Shown here: positions 17,737-28,101 of the stretch, one piece after another | Layout of the letters: every line of letters starts with the position of its first letter | Position numbering within the stretch: position 1 is the stretch's first letter | Origin: an uncultured bacterium | GTDB lineage: Bacteria; Bacillota; Clostridia; Oscillospirales; Acutalibacteraceae | DNA: 64,000 bases | Assembly (NCBI GenBank): GCA_905215055.1 | Contig: CAJMOH010000001.1 | Coordinates: forward strand, 1 to 64,000 | Reading direction: 5' to 3' | Notes under the pieces: generated by a model | Databases searched by the model: none | What the model was told of the DNA's origin: nothing | Seen by the model: only the letters and a program-made list of their open reading frames with translations | Made by a program: the position numbers and the translations under genes

Positions 17737-18402
17737 CTAAAATCTAATCTTCAGCTTGCCTGTGAGATTCTTTTCCTTGAGCCATGTCATGATATTGGGA
17801 GTCAAATCCAAAACCGTAGCCCGCTGAGAAGAGACCTTCTTTAAGAAGTCTTCGATTTCAGGGTTCAAAGAGAATTGATCAGTAATTTGCTTTGCTTCCG
17901 CCACATAGGAAACCAGGCTGTTTACTGCTTTGATGGATGGATTTCCAGCAACCGTTTGAGTGATGCTGTCTGTCAAGTTCTTTGCCCGTTTGGGGTCATT
18001 TGATAGACCACCAATCATAGACAAATAGCCTTTTGGACCATCAGAATATTTCTGAGCAGCATCATGCCATACGATTCTAATTTGTGCTGCAACAGCATCT
18101 CCCTTGGATTTCAGCAGCCTAACTGTTTCCAAGGTCAACCGCATTTCAGAAACGCCGTTGCCGCAATCGTCGATACAAGCCATCAGTTCGTCGCGAGTAA
18201 GTTCATCCATAAGTGAAGTGCTAACAATTCCTTTTTCTTTCATGGCAGCAGCACAATCAATGGTATCTTTAATACTCGCGGTGACCTGAGCAAGCTGTAC
18301 CAACGCTTTTGCATAAGTTTCGGCATGCTGCTTATTTTCGATTGTTACTCGGCGTTTTTTGATAGCGGAGGTACAGTTTTTGATTGTCTCAGTTAGCAGC
18401 AT
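17737..18402 (-). CDS. Helical protein of unknown function in the nuclease operon
   Basis: 221 residues from the ATG at 18402 (GGAGGTGTACGAAA upstream); a longer frame to 18489 lacks a ribosome site. It is predicted to be largely helical and soluble, without cysteine clusters or known catalytic motifs. It overlaps the end of the preceding small gene by 14 nt and is followed 8 nt later by the Mrr gene, so it belongs to the same operon. Its place just after the DpdH-like gene is where Dpd islands carry dpdI, but I cannot claim homology. Confidence 0.7.
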   Translation of the reverse strand: MLLTETIKNCTSAIKKRRVTIENKQHAETYAKALVQLAQVTASIKDTIDCAAAMKEKGIVSTSLMDELTRDELMACIDDCGNGVSEMRLTLETVRLLKSKGDAVAAQIRIVWHDAAQKYSDGPKGYLSMIGGLSNDPKRAKNLTDSITQTVAGNPSIKAVNSLVSYVAEAKQITDQFSLNPEIEDFLKKVSSQRATVLDLTPNIMTWLKEKNLTGKLKIRF

Positions 18403-18663
18403 TTTCGTACACCTCCATATTCTCAAGCTGGACGTAAAGTTCTTCCATAGAGGACAAGGCAGCTTCAGACAATGCTTCTGTGCCAGCAAACTCGCCAGTA
18501 ACAGCTATGTCCTTTTGGGCCTTCGCTCCTTCCTGATCAGCCTTTTGAGCAATCGTCTGGATATCTCGGAGGAAATCATACAGCACATGCAGGGAGTTAC
18601 CAGAGTATGCTGTCAGCTGCTTTACTGCTTGTACAGAGGCCGCATCCTTAATCAGCTTGATAT
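18389..18663 (-). CDS. Small helical protein without a canonical start codon
   Basis: An open frame of roughly 90 codons running from inside the end of the DpdH-like gene (opening around KLIKDAASVQAVKQL) to 18389. The only ATG/GTG/TTG in frame is a GTG at 18586, which would give 65 residues and lacks a clear ribosome site. AAAGGGG lies 9 nt before a CTG (about 18657), so a rare CTG, ATC or ATT start coupled to the upstream stop is plausible. The sequence is acidic and helical, with no known motif. It overlaps the next gene by 14 nt. Start position uncertain. Confidence 0.55.
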
Positions 18664-21557
18664 GCCCCCTTTACAGTTTTGGCTGTTTCAATGGGAGGCT
18701 TTTCATACTTGACTCTAAGCTCTGTACTTCCTATGATTCCATTCGCAGAAAATACAGAAAACAGTTCTTGAATAGCAGCCAGAGATCCAATGAGGTTGTT
18801 CTGTGTGAGTTCACCAATGTAATCTTTGAGTTTTCCTACCACCTTTGCCGCTTCTTGAGTATCCGCGTCCATAGCCTTTTTAACGCTTGGATAGAGTGCT
18901 TTCAACAGCGTAGCAGGATTATAGAGAAGATTCTTCTGCGGGATACTACCAGGCAGTATTGCTTCGATATCCCAGTCAGCAGCCATAAGCTTTTCAGCGG
19001 CAAGCACCAACTCGTCTGTTCTATAAAAGGATTTCGCATTGGGATCGACTGAAAAATGGATCGCACCCATTGTAGTTGCCGAAGCTTGTTTTAAGAAGGT
19101 CAAGGCACTATCAAAGTCAGCTTTACGGTTAAGAACGAACTGAATCATGTCGTTCCACTCACGGGTGTCTCTCTTGATGCTATCGTCCTTCTTGAAATCT
19201 TTGAACAAAGATCTGATCGTTGAATAAGCGGAACTTGTATCAACCTTTTGCCCCAAGATACACGCTTTAAGATATTGGATTGCAAGACACCACTCCAATA
19301 CTGGGAGAGGTTCTCCCTCCTGCTTAGTAGCGGTAACTTTTTCGATGATTTCAGCTTTTCTGCGTTCCAACCAAGTAATCAATCTCTGCTGATAATAAGC
19401 CGCGCCTTCGAAATCCCAACCCTTTGCGTAACTCAGTTCATTCAAGGCCATCAGAGCATCGCGGCTTTCGGAGCTTCTGTCCATGTAAACGATGGATCTA
19501 TCAATATTTGCGGGAGAACCTTGATCATCAATATAGTAGCAGCCCAGGTCAGAAAGGCGCTCTTCTGCAATGTAGGCTGGGATACCAATATCCTGCCAGT
19601 TGATTGCACCACATTGTTTGGAATCTCCACGAACAAGAGTACGAAGCCAGCCACGATAGTCAGGATCATATTTCAATGTCTCACCCTTGGTGAACCATGC
19701 CGTGATGTCATTCTTAAATTTCAGGTAATTCTTTGTAGCACCATCGACAAGGGGTTTAGCCTTGGCAGGCTCCGGAGTAGTAGTTTGATGAACAGGGGTG
19801 CTCCCGCTGTGTTTTACTGGTGCGGATGCAGTAGCCGGAGATACAGTTTTCCCCGTGGATTTGTCCACAATTTCACCTATGCCAGTAAAAGTAGTCAATC
19901 CCACATCTGCAAGGAAAGCTTGATTAAGACCGCCAAAACGCAGTGTCCCATCGGTTTCTTTCACACCGGAGGCAGAACCGTCACCCCAAATAGCAAACAA
20001 TGTTTTCAGACGGTTTTTATCGTCAGAACCCATACTTTCCAAACGGTCGATTGAAGAACTGTGTGGGTCATTGGACATCTGAGCGTTACTGGGGTTAAGT
20101 GGAAAATACCAACCATCCCCATACTGCTTGCCATCAAAATATTCTTTTAACTGAGCGCGAATAACATTCTTTAAGAACATTCTCGGGCTTTTCGTCGCAA
20201 GAGATTCGTACAGAGTCAGTAGTGAATGCCGGTTAAATGGATATAGTGTTACCTCCTTATTGCCGATGGTTGTGGTATCCCATTCGCAAGGAGGTGTAAA
20301 ATCACTGATTGGCAATTCGCTCAAATCTGCGCCAGAGTCAATCCAATTATGGAGTGCTGCGGGGTCACAGTAAATTGCGTTCAAATACCGGCCAGCCATC
20401 TGAATAATAAATTCATCAGTGCCATAAGAATGTTCTGTAACTTCAATTTGATGTGTTACACGGTCTTTGAAATTACCACGAAACGCATAATAATAGTCGT
20501 TAGTGATACCTATTACCGAAGTAACACGACACAGATCGGCGTAGTCACCGCCGTGCTCGTAAGAAAGCGCCGTAATGAGTTCCTGATCGATTCCGGTAAA
20601 GCCGGTGAAGTCTTCAATAAAAATAGTAAGATTTTTACCTTGCTCTTTCAAATCTCGTCTTAGCTGCGCAAAAATTGTCTCTGCATTTTCACTTGAAATG
20701 TCTGCGCAACGCTGAATGACCTCTCTCGTAAACCTATTGAGATAGTTGATAAGTTTTGTAATCTCAAATTCATCGCCTTTCAAGGAGGCTGCAAAGAGGG
20801 ACGCTTGGGGATCTCCCTGTTTCATTACAGCGCGGACGATTTTAGATACATTGAAATCATCTTCTGTGAAAATGGTTGTGTCTTGAAGAATCTGGTTGCT
20901 CGGGGCAGTAATGACATTATAACATCTAGATATTGCACCGCCTTCACGCAGCAGATGTTCACTTACACGGCTATCAGCAAGATAGCTGGCAATATCACGA
21001 CATTTAACAGCTTTGTATGTTTCACCCGACACATCGTTTCGTACAGCAGCAATATAAGCATACAAAATCTCTGTTTTGAAAGAGTCTTCATCTTTGGAAT
21101 CGGAAGAGACTACAAATTTACGCAGCTTCTCTGCAACATCTGGATCTTTAATTGCATTCTGCTCCAACAGCTGAGAGAAAGCACCGCGAACAGAGTTATT
21201 CAAACGACGTAGGAAAACCAGCTGCTCAGTTGCTGGATTATATACAGTGGAGGGACTCCGTTCAAACTTGCCTTTCAGATAGCGGATAAGATGAGATTTA
21301 CCGGTGCCATGATTGCCTCGAACAATGATCATGCGATGTTCATTGTCAGGGTTATAAATCAGTTGCTCGAAAACCTCATCTTCGTTCATCAGCTTTGTTG
21401 GGGCAGGCATTTTCCCCTTTTCATAATAGCCACCACGGAAAAGCTCAAGAGACGAGAACGGCATATGAGTAGACATGAAATAGGCATCTTCAGTGGCCAT
21501 ATCATCTGTTTTAATCGCATACCGTTCCATTACAGAACGATACTGTTCCCATTTCAT
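18648..21557 (-). CDS. DpdH-like P-loop ATPase of the restriction module
   Basis: 969 residues with Walker A GNHGTGKS at 81-88 and a Walker B-like LTIFIEDF at 310-317, in an AAA/STAND-like ATPase followed by a long, poorly conserved C-terminal half (a low-complexity Ser/Thr/Pro/Ala stretch near 580-610). The N-terminus (MSTHMPFSSLELF) and size fit protein DpdH of the 7-deazaguanine islands, and it directly follows a DpdG-like gene (ATGA overlap), the order seen there. The role is presumed to be ATP-dependent control or translocation in DNA restriction. Homology is by recollection of family layout. Confidence 0.68.
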   Translation of the reverse strand: MKWEQYRSVMERYAIKTDDMATEDAYFMSTHMPFSSLELFRGGYYEKGKMPAPTKLMNEDEVFEQLIYNPDNEHRMIIVRGNHGTGKSHLIRYLKGKFERSPSTVYNPATEQLVFLRRLNNSVRGAFSQLLEQNAIKDPDVAEKLRKFVVSSDSKDEDSFKTEILYAYIAAVRNDVSGETYKAVKCRDIASYLADSRVSEHLLREGGAISRCYNVITAPSNQILQDTTIFTEDDFNVSKIVRAVMKQGDPQASLFAASLKGDEFEITKLINYLNRFTREVIQRCADISSENAETIFAQLRRDLKEQGKNLTIFIEDFTGFTGIDQELITALSYEHGGDYADLCRVTSVIGITNDYYYAFRGNFKDRVTHQIEVTEHSYGTDEFIIQMAGRYLNAIYCDPAALHNWIDSGADLSELPISDFTPPCEWDTTTIGNKEVTLYPFNRHSLLTLYESLATKSPRMFLKNVIRAQLKEYFDGKQYGDGWYFPLNPSNAQMSNDPHSSSIDRLESMGSDDKNRLKTLFAIWGDGSASGVKETDGTLRFGGLNQAFLADVGLTTFTGIGEIVDKSTGKTVSPATASAPVKHSGSTPVHQTTTPEPAKAKPLVDGATKNYLKFKNDITAWFTKGETLKYDPDYRGWLRTLVRGDSKQCGAINWQDIGIPAYIAEERLSDLGCYYIDDQGSPANIDRSIVYMDRSSESRDALMALNELSYAKGWDFEGAAYYQQRLITWLERRKAEIIEKVTATKQEGEPLPVLEWCLAIQYLKACILGQKVDTSSAYSTIRSLFKDFKKDDSIKRDTREWNDMIQFVLNRKADFDSALTFLKQASATTMGAIHFSVDPNAKSFYRTDELVLAAEKLMAADWDIEAILPGSIPQKNLLYNPATLLKALYPSVKKAMDADTQEAAKVVGKLKDYIGELTQNNLIGSLAAIQELFSVFSANGIIGSTELRVKYEKPPIETAKTVKGAYQAD

Positions 21558-22354
21558 GAGTTAATCTCCTCCTTCACCGAAATATGCGTGAATCCGTTGA
21601 TGGGCTCTCCGTCTACATAGTAGAGCATGACAGGAGTGGAGTCAGACCATGTTTCAAGTTTAATGAGTCCAATTTCGTGCAGTGTGCGGAGACCAGCAGA
21701 GAGAGCCAAGGGGAGCTGGCTGCCGACCTCGACTTCGGGGAGCTTTGTGCTTAGCCAGAGCATAAAATTCTGGGCAAGAATGGTTTCGTTATATTTGAAT
21801 CTTTCTGTGTATGTAGTTGCCAATATATCTTCTAACCTCAGCTTCATATTGGGGATTATCATTGTTCCGCTCAAATAGCCAATCCCTAAAAAAGCAGCCC
21901 AAAAGCGCCACCCCAGGACAGCGTTTTCATTCAGTGCAGCAAGCTCTTTTACTTCAGAAGCACAGGTCTTGGCCATACCTTCCCAGGATTTCAATGTAAA
22001 AATTCGCTTATTCTGAGCAATCAGCCACTTCGTAAACATGTGAAATGTGGTGTCTTTTGCGGAGAAGGCCCGAGCACTCACATACCGTCTAAAAGCTTTA
22101 GGTGAGGCGATTACGCCGGGATCAACGGCTAAAACTAAATTCTCTGCATCAGCTTTGATAAGGGAAAGCTCTTCGAGGGCCACATTGATTGACTTATTGA
22201 TTTGGTCGATTTCTTTTTCGTCATTGACCCCCAATGTCATGTATTGCCGCACCTCATCACGGCTCATACTTTTATGAGAAACTAAACGGCAAACAGAGAG
22301 AACTCGCTCCGGTGTCGGCTCCATTCGCATGCCATCTGGATTGACTTTGAACAT
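21554..22354 (-). CDS. DpdG-like winged-helix protein
   Basis: 266 residues, soluble, with an N-terminal HTH-like part (PTPERVLSVCRLVSHKSMSR) and no catalytic motif. Its length and place between the RecQ-like helicase and the large ATPase match protein DpdG. GGAGG precedes the ATG; it starts 13 nt after the helicase gene and its stop overlaps the start of the ATPase gene. It is probably a DNA-binding or adaptor subunit of the same complex. Confidence 0.65.
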   Translation of the reverse strand: MFKVNPDGMRMEPTPERVLSVCRLVSHKSMSRDEVRQYMTLGVNDEKEIDQINKSINVALEELSLIKADAENLVLAVDPGVIASPKAFRRYVSARAFSAKDTTFHMFTKWLIAQNKRIFTLKSWEGMAKTCASEVKELAALNENAVLGWRFWAAFLGIGYLSGTMIIPNMKLRLEDILATTYTERFKYNETILAQNFMLWLSTKLPEVEVGSQLPLALSAGLRTLHEIGLIKLETWSDSTPVMLYYVDGEPINGFTHISVKEEINS

Positions 22355-22367
22355 ACGAATACCTCCT

Positions 22368-24884
22368 TTAGAATTTTTGAATCGGGATAAGATAACCGTC
22401 GCTATACTCTCTTATTGTCTTACTACCATTGGCAACAATTGTGTTCTCGTTGCAGTAGAGTATCTTACGATAGCCAAAGGCATCCAGTTTTCCAAGATTC
22501 TTGTACAGCGTAAAGTTTGTAGCGGTGTCACCGTCAAAAATACAGACAACACCTTTAGCGAAAAGATAGGGGCAATGGACAACCGCATAATAGAACTCTT
22601 CGTAATTTAAGAGGATACCGTTGTAAACAACCTCATTGGCCAGACGGTTTGGAACAACAAACGCACCGATATTGTTTTGATAAGCCTTTTCTGCAATCAC
22701 AGCAACTTCTTCGGTACCGCAAGGTCCTGTTGAGGGTCTGCTGATAATCATTTCATTAAAGGACCCCATATTTCGCTCCAAGCGTGGAACCGGAGGTGCA
22801 GCTGGAAGCTTAATCTCAGGATCGGCTCGTAGCTTGTAAGTGTCATCACTTGTGATGCGGCCTTCTGGATCCGCTGGACAGCCGTTGCATACTTCCTGAG
22901 AAAGCGGGAAAAGATGTTTGAAAACACGTCCCCAACACAATGCTTTAGGAGAGGATACAAGTTCACTCATGATTTTATATCCAACCATTTGTGCTTCATA
23001 TTCTCTGGCGCGAGGCTCTGTCAGTGCAGCTGCGAGGCTGTCATCATCGCTGAGAATATCGGGTTGTAGCAACTTAACCGTAACCGTGTAATATTTTTTG
23101 GACCGAATCGATTTCTTGTCGAACACATAGTTTGCATCCAGAAGGTCAATAAACCCAGTCCGATACAGGAACAGGAGCAGATTGACATTCCATGCAACAT
23201 TCTGGTTTCCTGCATACTCAGCCTCCTCGTCTGTCATCGTGGGCGGAGTAGCAGAGGTATTCAGAATACACTCGTCAGAATCAACAATTGCTGCCGGGTT
23301 AGAAAGCAGTGCTTTCCAACGAATAACAGCTCGCTCAACCGTGAGAACTCTTTTGCTGACCAGCCCCAGTGCCCTACGCACATCACCATCACTGTCATAT
23401 CTGCTCTGGTAAGGGATAAACAGGCTGAGCGATGGAAGTCTATCACGGCCACCACGCCCTACCTCCTGATAAAATCTGCTTAAATTTTCAGGACAGCAAG
23501 CGTGAATAATTGTTCTAACATCAGGTTTATCAACACCAATACCAAAGGCAGAGGTGGCAATCACAACATCAAAGTCGTAATTTTTCCAGCCAGTTAATAT
23601 AGCATTTCGGTCTATTTCCTTGGTTTCTCCGGTGAAAACAGGGATATTTTGGTATCCAAATTCACAAAGCTCTTTTTGCAGTTCCTTAGCTTCTCTTGGT
23701 TCAAGTACATAGACAACCATCGGCTTTGGAAGCAATTTGATGGCCTCAATAGTCTTATCAACTTGTTCTTTTCGAGATTTTGCAGAATGGAAATAGAATC
23801 GTGGCTCTTGGCGAAGGGTATCGCAACGAACCTGAGCATTTTTTCCGTTTGAACCAAACAGCACAAACAAGGTGTCAACTACATCATCAGACAGCGTAGC
23901 CGAAAGCAGAAAAGTACGGATATACTCTTCTGATGCATGCTTCCACTTCTTCAAAAGTATAGAGAAGATCTGAAAATCAGGTCTAAAAAATACGCCCCAA
24001 TCTGGAATGACATGAGCTTCATCAACCACAACATTGGTTAAATAGTGGTCCTTTGCGGCACTGTCTAGTATGCGGTGAAGTTCTGAATTTTTGAGGATAG
24101 CTTCAGGCGAAGTAAAAAGAATACGAGCCTTTCTGTCTTTCAGGGATTGGATGATTTTAGCTCTTTCAAGCTCGGACTGCTCACCGTGATAACAATAAAT
24201 CTCAGTTCCGTTTGTCAAGTTTTGCTGGGCTGCATAATACTGATCTAAAGCCAAGGCCACAGTGGGCACAATTACCACAGTTAACCCGTCAGAAGAACTT
24301 GCCAACAGCTGTGTAACCAAGCTTTTGCCACCGCCAGTAGGTAGCGAAATAAGAAGTGTATGACCATTGGGTAAATTCAAAGCGGTATGAACGGCTACCT
24401 TTTGCTCAAAACTTTTATAGTCTCTAAAACCAGTATGTGTTGCCAATATCGCGTCACCGGAAGATTCAGTTTCAAGCTCAATACCATCGTCATGGCGAAG
24501 AGCGTACACATCTTTAATGTATTGATTGGGTTCAAGCCATTCTGGAATATGGTGTAAACAAGACACTTGCAGGTCATTTTCACACACAAGATCGAACTCT
24601 GTACCGTATTCTTTTGCAACTGTGTAAAGTTTTTCAGTAAGCCTCACACGACCAAGAACTAAGATAAGGTCACGAATATTTAGACATATATCCTTTGCTG
24701 ATGCTTCTTCTCGTTTGGACTGAGCGACACGTCGGATAAAACCAATTACATAGCGTGATCTCGCTGCCTCCTGCATTTTCAAAAAATCAGATGTATCTAC
24801 AAGATTTTTCTCTAATTCCGCAATGGCACTTTGGGACTTCATGGCCCCTACTATGTATTGCTGTAATATCTCTTTACTATCCAT
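22368..24884 (-). CDS. DpdF-like RecQ-type superfamily 2 helicase
   Basis: 838 residues. After about 170 residues of extra N-terminal sequence comes a RecQ-like helicase core: LPTGGGKS (181-188), DEAH (288-291), FLLSATL, ATSAFGIGVDKPDV and the motif VI-like GRGGRD. A cysteine group (CWGRVF and CNGCPAD) lies near 650-680. The length and the unusual N-terminus match protein DpdF. The ATG overlaps the end of the SNF2 gene by 8 nt. The role should be 3'-5' unwinding or translocation on foreign DNA as part of the E-F-G-H set. Confidence 0.78.
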   Translation of the reverse strand: MDSKEILQQYIVGAMKSQSAIAELEKNLVDTSDFLKMQEAARSRYVIGFIRRVAQSKREEASAKDICLNIRDLILVLGRVRLTEKLYTVAKEYGTEFDLVCENDLQVSCLHHIPEWLEPNQYIKDVYALRHDDGIELETESSGDAILATHTGFRDYKSFEQKVAVHTALNLPNGHTLLISLPTGGGKSLVTQLLASSSDGLTVVIVPTVALALDQYYAAQQNLTNGTEIYCYHGEQSELERAKIIQSLKDRKARILFTSPEAILKNSELHRILDSAAKDHYLTNVVVDEAHVIPDWGVFFRPDFQIFSILLKKWKHASEEYIRTFLLSATLSDDVVDTLFVLFGSNGKNAQVRCDTLRQEPRFYFHSAKSRKEQVDKTIEAIKLLPKPMVVYVLEPREAKELQKELCEFGYQNIPVFTGETKEIDRNAILTGWKNYDFDVVIATSAFGIGVDKPDVRTIIHACCPENLSRFYQEVGRGGRDRLPSLSLFIPYQSRYDSDGDVRRALGLVSKRVLTVERAVIRWKALLSNPAAIVDSDECILNTSATPPTMTDEEAEYAGNQNVAWNVNLLLFLYRTGFIDLLDANYVFDKKSIRSKKYYTVTVKLLQPDILSDDDSLAAALTEPRAREYEAQMVGYKIMSELVSSPKALCWGRVFKHLFPLSQEVCNGCPADPEGRITSDDTYKLRADPEIKLPAAPPVPRLERNMGSFNEMIISRPSTGPCGTEEVAVIAEKAYQNNIGAFVVPNRLANEVVYNGILLNYEEFYYAVVHCPYLFAKGVVCIFDGDTATNFTLYKNLGKLDAFGYRKILYCNENTIVANGSKTIREYSDGYLIPIQKF

Positions 24885-27800
24885 TACTTCTTACCCTCAA
24901 GAAACAGACTGCATCCAGCTCTGGCTTCGCATTTTTAAGTGCTCGAAGCGTCACATCAAATAAATGTGCTTTTTCATCAACACCAGACATATCCCGTTCA
25001 AAGTAGATGCATTCTGCTCTATATCCATTCAAGACACGCTGCATTTCTTTCTCGGCAGCTTCAAAATCAGAGCGTTTTTCAAGTCTGACACAGGCCCGCT
25101 TATAGGCTGCCGCAGAGGCTTTGTCAACTAAAGGCTCCCATAAGCTTGGAGGGTTTCGACTAATAAAGCGTTCCAAGGGAGAAATTGACATTTTGCCACT
25201 GCCACGCCGCCCAAGGTGACTGGCGTTATTGGGTTGCAGTTTAAGCAAAGTATTGAGGACTTGTTTTTCAGGGACTTCTTTGCTCTTTGTCGTTAATGGT
25301 ACGGTAACAATAATCTGCTTGAGTGGGAGATACATCCTATATTGTGCCAGTGTCTGTAGTGCCATTCCATTTTCAAGCAACTCGCCAAGTTCTGGTACGA
25401 TATTATAAATAAAAATCAGTCCATCATAATTGTATGTAGAAATTGTTTCAATGCCAGTGCATCTGCCTCTGTTACAGCCCACTGCGTTTGAAATGATAGA
25501 ATCGTAAACAGGATCGCCCGGCGCAAAGAACAGAATATCTTCTCGAGTGGCTGCGGTTTGACGATCAAAAGAGCCGAGAATTTTTCCTTCTCTTCGCACA
25601 ATGGAAGCACTGCTATATCTATGCCAATCAGGTGGGATCAGCAGGGACTGTTTGGCCGCATTTACACTGAAGGTGCTTTTTCTGAACTCAATCAAGCCGG
25701 AACTGGTAGGTTTCTCCGGAGAAAGACCAGCCTGTTTGCCCCAACCCATCATAGCCGTCGCAAATAAGTTGTCATCTTCTGATGCATAGATGCTCAGAAC
25801 ATTATCAATTCCTTGGGACAATGGACGATACAAGGTGGCTCCAAGATCAAAGTCCTGCTCGTCCTCAACGCTCTCCCGCATTTCCTCTGCTTGATCCAGA
25901 ATATCATCAAAAGCATTTGCAAGGCCGGTATAGTAATCATCAAGCAGAGCCTCAACAATCAGTTGGTTCAGTTCCCCCGTGATAATTTCAAGTCCACTCA
26001 GAGACTGCTCAAACAGCTTCATGCCGTCTTTCCAAATATGAAAGAGTTGCTCTTCAACAGAAGAATCTGCATAAAATACAACCGACACAACATCCTTGTT
26101 GGGGTCGCGTCCAAGCCTATCTAAGCGACCAATACGCTGTTCAAGTGCGTTGGCATTCCACGGCAAATCAAGATGAATAATCTGAGCAGCGTTCTGAAAG
26201 TTTCGACCCTCACCACCGGTTTCGTCACAGATAATTACACGACACGCAGGATCATTCTGAAAGGCATATACGCTATCTTCTAGTTCGTTACGCCCCATAT
26301 GTTGTCCAAAAGCCACTGCATAAATTCCCATAGCGGCGTATCTTTCGTTGAACAGTTTCAAAAACTGAACAAGCGTAGCGTTATGTGCCGTGAACACTAC
26401 CATTTTGCAGTTTTCATCGTCCAGGATATCTGTCTCCTGGTCAATGTAATTCATGGCGGTCATCAAGCGCCCTTTGATTAAATCAGGATCTTCATCGAGA
26501 GCGACATTTACTAAGCTGTGCTCATTTTCCGCTTGACGTCTCCAAGCGGCTGCACTGTCTATCAATATCCCGTCATCAATTTTGAGCTTACAGAGGGCTT
26601 CTTCAAAAGCCCACGGACTACTGAACAAGGCCGAAAGAAGATAAATTGCAGTTCCAGTCGCATATTCTTCGTTATCCTCGCCGTTATCAGCAAGGTAGGT
26701 GAGAGTGTTCTGAATTGCTCCTATCTCATTATAGTTTTCGTTAAGAGAAAGGGGCGAGTACGGGATAGCACGCAAAGTACGCTGAGCCAGCCTTTCAGAA
26801 ATCAACTGACGACGATTACGGATTACTCTTCGCTCGATTCTATAATTCTCACAAATATATGCTAGTGCCTGCTTGACCTTGGAAAGCCCCTTATCTTCTG
26901 AACTAAGGTCAATTTCCTTAACCATCTTCTCCAAAGCCGTATCTTCAAGTGTTTCTACAATATTGCTCAAATCGTCCAAGACAATTTCTGTGTACTCATC
27001 GTAGCGTTCCAAATATCCCAAAAGAAGATTTGCAGACTTCTGGATACGTTTTTGCCGCTTTACCATCCAGGAAAAGCGTTCAGCAGACATAGTCTCATAC
27101 TGCTCAGGACTCAGCAGTGCAAGTAGACGTCGGTATTCTTCATTCCTATCTTGGATAGGGGTTGCAGACAAAAGCAGAATGTGTGTAACTCGTCTGCTAA
27201 GATTTTGTACTTGTCTGTACCAGACATCACTGGACAGGAGCCTATGTGTTTCGTCAACAATTGCGAGGTCCCAGTGCATAGAAAAAAACAACCGTGACTT
27301 ACCGATATCTTCCATAGGAAGCAAACAAATACTGGAATGTGGTGAAGCAATAGCAGCGTCCAGACCATATTTATAATGCAGTTCATTCTGCCACTGGCTT
27401 GCCAATGCGCTGGGCACAATAATGAGTACTCGGAGATTTTGGTTTTCACTTGCCAGAATGCTGAGAACAGAACATGCTTCGATGGTCTTACCCAAACCAA
27501 CTTCATCAGCCAGCATATACCGGACAGGCGTGGTTTCAAAGCAACGGGCCACAGTACTTATTTGGTGTGGAAGCAGAAAAGCACGGCAACCAGCGAGTAC
27601 GTGGAAACCATAGGTAGCATTATTCACAAGATGAAGGTTTTTACTCACTTTGAGATGGTTGATGAACCATGTGGGGTGCTGAAACTCATAAGATCGAAGC
27701 TGCTTATCGGGCGCAAAGTTCATCTGCGAATAATCAAACTTGAGCCTTGTTTCACACTCTTTGATGTACCTTCCATTTGGAAGTCTGATCCAATACCAAT

Positions 27801-28101
27801 AAGGCTCGTCCGCAGAATAGGGAATTGAAGCGCGGGACACGATTGTACCTCTACCCAAACGCCCCTCAACAACACCACCTGGACAGGCTTCACAACGAGT
27901 CACTGCTTGGGCAAAAAACACATTGTGCTGGAATAAGTCTCCATAGTATTGTCTGCTACCCAGTAGATCGTGCATTTCGACCTTGATTGCGTCGGCAATT
28001 TCGTTATACTCAACAAGCTGGGCAAGAACATAAAACCTGGGATGGTCTCTGTCACCTTCTTCAACAACGATAGGGCAACGATAGTAACATCCTACCAACA
28101 T
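24877..28101 (-). CDS. DpdE-like SNF2/RapA-type ATPase
   Basis: 1074 residues. The N-terminal 170 residues include a cysteine pair (RCEACPGG, 70-73). Then comes the SNF2/HepA ATPase: DEVGLGKT (199-206), DETH (283-286), LLLSATPIQD, and the C-terminal helicase part with ETGGEGRNFQ and QRIGRLDRLGR. The C-terminal 350 residues are of unknown fold. Layout and neighbours fit protein DpdE. AAAGGAG precedes the ATG at 28101. It probably translocates on double-stranded DNA. The 160-nt gap upstream is the largest in the operon. Confidence 0.78.
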   Translation of the reverse strand: MLVGCYYRCPIVVEEGDRDHPRFYVLAQLVEYNEIADAIKVEMHDLLGSRQYYGDLFQHNVFFAQAVTRCEACPGGVVEGRLGRGTIVSRASIPYSADEPYWYWIRLPNGRYIKECETRLKFDYSQMNFAPDKQLRSYEFQHPTWFINHLKVSKNLHLVNNATYGFHVLAGCRAFLLPHQISTVARCFETTPVRYMLADEVGLGKTIEACSVLSILASENQNLRVLIIVPSALASQWQNELHYKYGLDAAIASPHSSICLLPMEDIGKSRLFFSMHWDLAIVDETHRLLSSDVWYRQVQNLSRRVTHILLLSATPIQDRNEEYRRLLALLSPEQYETMSAERFSWMVKRQKRIQKSANLLLGYLERYDEYTEIVLDDLSNIVETLEDTALEKMVKEIDLSSEDKGLSKVKQALAYICENYRIERRVIRNRRQLISERLAQRTLRAIPYSPLSLNENYNEIGAIQNTLTYLADNGEDNEEYATGTAIYLLSALFSSPWAFEEALCKLKIDDGILIDSAAAWRRQAENEHSLVNVALDEDPDLIKGRLMTAMNYIDQETDILDDENCKMVVFTAHNATLVQFLKLFNERYAAMGIYAVAFGQHMGRNELEDSVYAFQNDPACRVIICDETGGEGRNFQNAAQIIHLDLPWNANALEQRIGRLDRLGRDPNKDVVSVVFYADSSVEEQLFHIWKDGMKLFEQSLSGLEIITGELNQLIVEALLDDYYTGLANAFDDILDQAEEMRESVEDEQDFDLGATLYRPLSQGIDNVLSIYASEDDNLFATAMMGWGKQAGLSPEKPTSSGLIEFRKSTFSVNAAKQSLLIPPDWHRYSSASIVRREGKILGSFDRQTAATREDILFFAPGDPVYDSIISNAVGCNRGRCTGIETISTYNYDGLIFIYNIVPELGELLENGMALQTLAQYRMYLPLKQIIVTVPLTTKSKEVPEKQVLNTLLKLQPNNASHLGRRGSGKMSISPLERFISRNPPSLWEPLVDKASAAAYKRACVRLEKRSDFEAAEKEMQRVLNGYRAECIYFERDMSGVDEKAHLFDVTLRALKNAKPELDAVCFLRVRSNG

